Assembly (NCBI GenBank): GCA_021324445.1
Contig: JAJPJC010000122.1
Coordinates: 1-64,000, forward strand
Origin: Isosphaeraceae bacterium
GTDB taxonomy: Bacteria; Planctomycetota; Planctomycetia; Isosphaerales; Isosphaeraceae
Length of the DNA: 64,000 nt
Direction of reading: 5' to 3'
The notes beneath the pieces were generated by a model that made no database searches, had not been told where the DNA came from, and saw only the letters and a list, made by a program, of their open reading frames with translations. Each line of letters starts with the position of its first letter. The first letter of the stretch is position 1. The translations under genes and the position numbers were made by a program. Of the stretch, positions 63,670-64,000 are shown piece by piece.

Positions 63670-64000
63670 GACGCGATCACTCCCGATCGCTCAAGGAATC
63701 ATCCGAGCTTGTTGCCATGGTTGCATGATAATGACGGTTGGTGATCTCTTCCGTGTGGACTGCACACATCTCTGACAATAAACCAGAAGGCTGAAGAAAA
63801 CTAGACTAGAGAGCATGGTGCAGGATCGACCGGCAAGAGTGGACAGGAGTCCGTGATCGAGTTCAGCTCGAGCATGTCGAACCGTGAATGCTTTTAATTG
63901 TTCAAAAGAGGGCACGTAGAGCCGATGCTTCGGCTGACTGTTACCAACTGCCGGAGGCGCAGAATGCCCACTGACCTCAGCACGCATGCAACGCAGGAAC
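63670..64000. other. AT-richer gap at the right edge
   Basis: This stretch has lower GC than the rest and contains the upstream region of the kinase gene. Patches such as 63725-63790 and 63885-63915 (TTTTAATTGTTCAAAAG) could hold promoters. I looked for a tRNA-like clover leaf and found none, and no open frame is convincing. Confidence 0.45.

Noticed and set aside
63670-64000. tRNA or small RNA in the AT-richer right edge
   Set aside because: No clover-leaf pairing or T-loop consensus could be built; short inverted repeats alone are not enough.

Overview
This 64 kb window is high-GC chromosomal DNA that looks planctomycetal, most likely from the Isosphaeraceae. That is an inference from gene content, not from a marker tree. 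The pointers are a PVC-type membrane-bound dehydrogenase fused to HEAT repeats and a cytochrome c domain, Ser/Thr kinases with single membrane anchors, one of them paired with an ECF sigma factor, WD40 and FG-GAP beta-propeller proteins, a sulfatase remnant, and many Tat or Sec exported enzymes. I see no rRNA, tRNA, CRISPR array or intact transposase.

Layout. 1-4131: a gene-poor stretch with a paired operator, a 63-bp tandem repeat, an ECF sigma fragment, a frameshifted WD40 gene and a small toxin-antitoxin pair. 4253-12259 (minus): a fatty-acid beta-oxidation operon (acyltransferase, acyl-CoA dehydrogenase, FadJ, thiolase, TIM-barrel isomerase). 13061-16551: pabB-pabC-nif3. 16657-21841: a small unknown protein, a quinone-reductase-type dehydrogenase, a rhodanese and an ABC exporter. 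22145-25923: a three-subunit Tat-exported molybdenum hydroxylase. 25937-34109: small proteins, a HEAT protein, a secreted propeller, a UvrD-like helicase, an MNT/HEPN pair and thyX. 34133-46420: a di-heme oxidoreductase, a kinase/sigma pair, a GH63-like glucosidase, HPr and an FG-GAP protein. 46866-57853: hydroxyacyl-CoA dehydrogenase, AlkB and a run of exported enzymes. 57961-63669: an epimerase, a cobalamin-dependent acyl-CoA mutase set and a second kinase.

Functional links. The beta-oxidation operon, the stand-alone hydroxyacyl-CoA dehydrogenase and the mutase/GTPase set all act on acyl-CoA. The mutase large subunit carries Phe80 and Gln198, the isobutyryl-CoA mutase signature, and not the Tyr/Arg pair of methylmalonyl-CoA mutase. 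The set would therefore interconvert isobutyryl- and n-butyryl-CoA and feed beta-oxidation.

The most unusual signal is not a gene. Six gaps carry inverted-arm elements, usually fitted closely between coding boundaries. In three of them (6236-6319, 21841-21990, 60208-60394) the arms are runs of degenerate 7-mers that mostly begin with GT, reading inward on both strands. Each element uses its own 7-mer, and its two arms match each other. These arms run into coding sequence: they form stop codons, and in one case the start codon of the next gene. The other three (8471-8675, 26348-26406, 38624-38692) use CAGGCT...AGCCTG palindromes, again with the loop of one arm complementary to the loop of the other.
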